Assembly (NCBI GenBank): GCA_004335835.1 | Contig: RWJK01001560.1 | Coordinates: forward strand, 1-64,000 | DNA length: 64,000 nt | DNA from: Scenedesmus sp. ARA3 | Taxonomy: Eukaryota; Chlorophyta; Chlorophyceae; Sphaeropleales; Scenedesmaceae | Direction: 5' to 3' | Shown: positions 63,589 through 64,000 of the stretch, in pieces | Layout of the letters: each line of letters opens with the position of its first letter | How positions within the stretch are numbered: the stretch's first letter is position 1 | Position numbers and translations under genes: made by a program | The notes under the pieces: model-generated | The model's input: only the letters and a program-made list of their open reading frames with translations | Databases searched by the model: none | Told to the model about the DNA's origin: nothing

Positions 63589-64000
63589 GCGCTTGCAGAT
63601 CTTGCAGCCGTGTGGGAGCAGACGTACAGCAGCAGCAGGCCAGTGGAGGTGCTGCAGCCTGATGGCAGCCCCACCCTGCTGGCACACCTGATGCATGTGG
63701 TGCTGCCACAGCAGTTCCCCGCACCAGTGCCGCCTGCTGCAGCTGCTGCCATGCCACAGCCAACAGTGCAGCAGCAGCAGCAGCAAGGTAGTGAGCAGCA
63801 ACTGGAGTTGCCAGTGAGCCAAGCTGCAGCAGCAGCCAGTGAACAGCAGCAGCAGCAGGAGACTGCAGAAGCAGTTGATCCTCTTGGTGCTGCCAGTGAT
63901 GCAGCAGAGCAGCCTGCTGCTGGCAGTGTAGATGTTGGCAGCAGCGGCAGCAAGGCTCCTGCAGCAGCTAGTGAGAAGAGCAGCGGGTCAGCAGAAGCTG
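60869..64000 (+). CDS. ATG5: Autophagy protein ATG5 (3' end beyond window)
   Basis: Exons 60869-60898, 60990-61055, 61332-61394, 61912-61958, 62200-62425, 62736-62888, 63195-63270 and 63599 to the edge, all in phase. ATG5 is conjugated to ATG12 and, with ATG16, promotes lipidation of ATG8 during autophagosome growth. Family marks in order: DPWQLK-IPIRLCL, LLAPRYAYLP, PWFEHAGLPLNW, QPLGVLHDLL, PWCLTVHYRDMP, FFSSLKEAGY, QDELWAAVNRGD, VPVRLFIRT and RPVEVLQPDGSPTLLAHLM. The Lys in SLKEAG, about residue 144 and the last codon of exon 5, is the expected ATG12 attachment site (Lys130 in human). The 30-base first exon was chosen because W-x-x-K-I-P spacing and phase match the family start; it is the least certain part. 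A Gln run follows LLAPCL, and after the LPQQFP segment exon 8 continues into a long Gln/Ala/Ser-rich insertion; the C-terminal domain lies outside the window. Confidence 0.9.
62439..62501 (+). repeat. Interrupted GCA/GTA triplet tract in ATG5 intron 5
   Basis: GCAGCAGCAGTAGCAGTAGC and its variants repeat for about 60 bases right after the exon 5 donor. This is one of the few cases of CAG-type repeat on the sense strand of an intron, and it lies at the 5' end of that intron. Confidence 0.8.
63546..63587 (+). repeat. (CTG)14 tract before ATG5 exon 8
   Basis: Fourteen CTG units end about 11 bases before the acceptor GCTTGCAG at 63598. Confidence 0.9.

Overview
The window is nuclear DNA of a green alga, most likely a chlorophycean chlorophyte; placement nearer Scenedesmaceae is only an impression from style. 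The evidence is many short GT-AG introns (about 80 in my models, donors mostly GTGAGC, GTGCGG or GTGGGC, acceptors mostly CTGCAG), CAG/GCA-rich exons coding for Gln and Ala runs, CTG-rich introns, TGTAA motifs after several stop codons, and plastid, mitochondrial and plant-type regulatory genes. No bacterial, viral, rRNA, tRNA or CRISPR feature was recognised. Gene models were built by hand by matching exon phase and family conservation; no transcript data were available.

Layout. 1-656: 3' end of an unidentified reading frame. 657-3719: gene-poor, with hairpins. 3720-6367 (-): DUF3700/class II glutamine-amidotransferase-like protein with a long disordered tail. 7040-10316 (+): porphobilinogen deaminase-like plastid protein without the canonical cofactor cysteine motif. 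11519-13564 (+): mitochondrial-type ribosomal protein uL1. 14741-17871 (+): SAND/TDBD-like nuclear protein. 19805-20722 (-): acidic protein of unknown function. 21768-24071 (+): secreted Cys-containing protein. 25709-28872 (-): PHD-finger plus GNAT protein of the IDM1-like type. 29498-31442 (+): U1/matrin-type zinc-finger protein. 31647-35491 (+): FAD aromatic-ring monooxygenase. 36272-50792 (+): 37-exon Strawberry notch/FORGETTER1 homologue, the largest gene. 51657-52402 (-): ML/NPC2-like secreted lipid-binding protein. 54743-55144 (-): small two-helix membrane protein with a coiled coil. 57407-60471 (-): F-box/leucine-rich protein. 60869-64000 (+, runs off the edge): autophagy protein ATG5.

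The genes do not form a pathway. Four of the nuclear ones (SAND/TDBD-like, PHD-GNAT, zinc finger, Strawberry notch) look like chromatin or transcription factors, which may be chance. Several neighbours are divergent pairs sharing an upstream region (DUF3700/PBGD, acidic protein/secreted protein, PHD-GNAT/zinc finger, F-box/ATG5).

Three observations stand out. First, the PBGD-like protein keeps its catalytic Asp and substrate-binding Arg motifs but lacks the L-x-G-G-C motif that carries the dipyrromethane cofactor. Second, in three unrelated genes the 3' end of an exon is tandemly duplicated into the following intron, in two of them together with its splice donor (8659-8970, 22644-22748, 46476-46609). 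Third, triplet repeats are arranged asymmetrically: CAG in the sense strand of exons, CTG just upstream of 3' splice sites.
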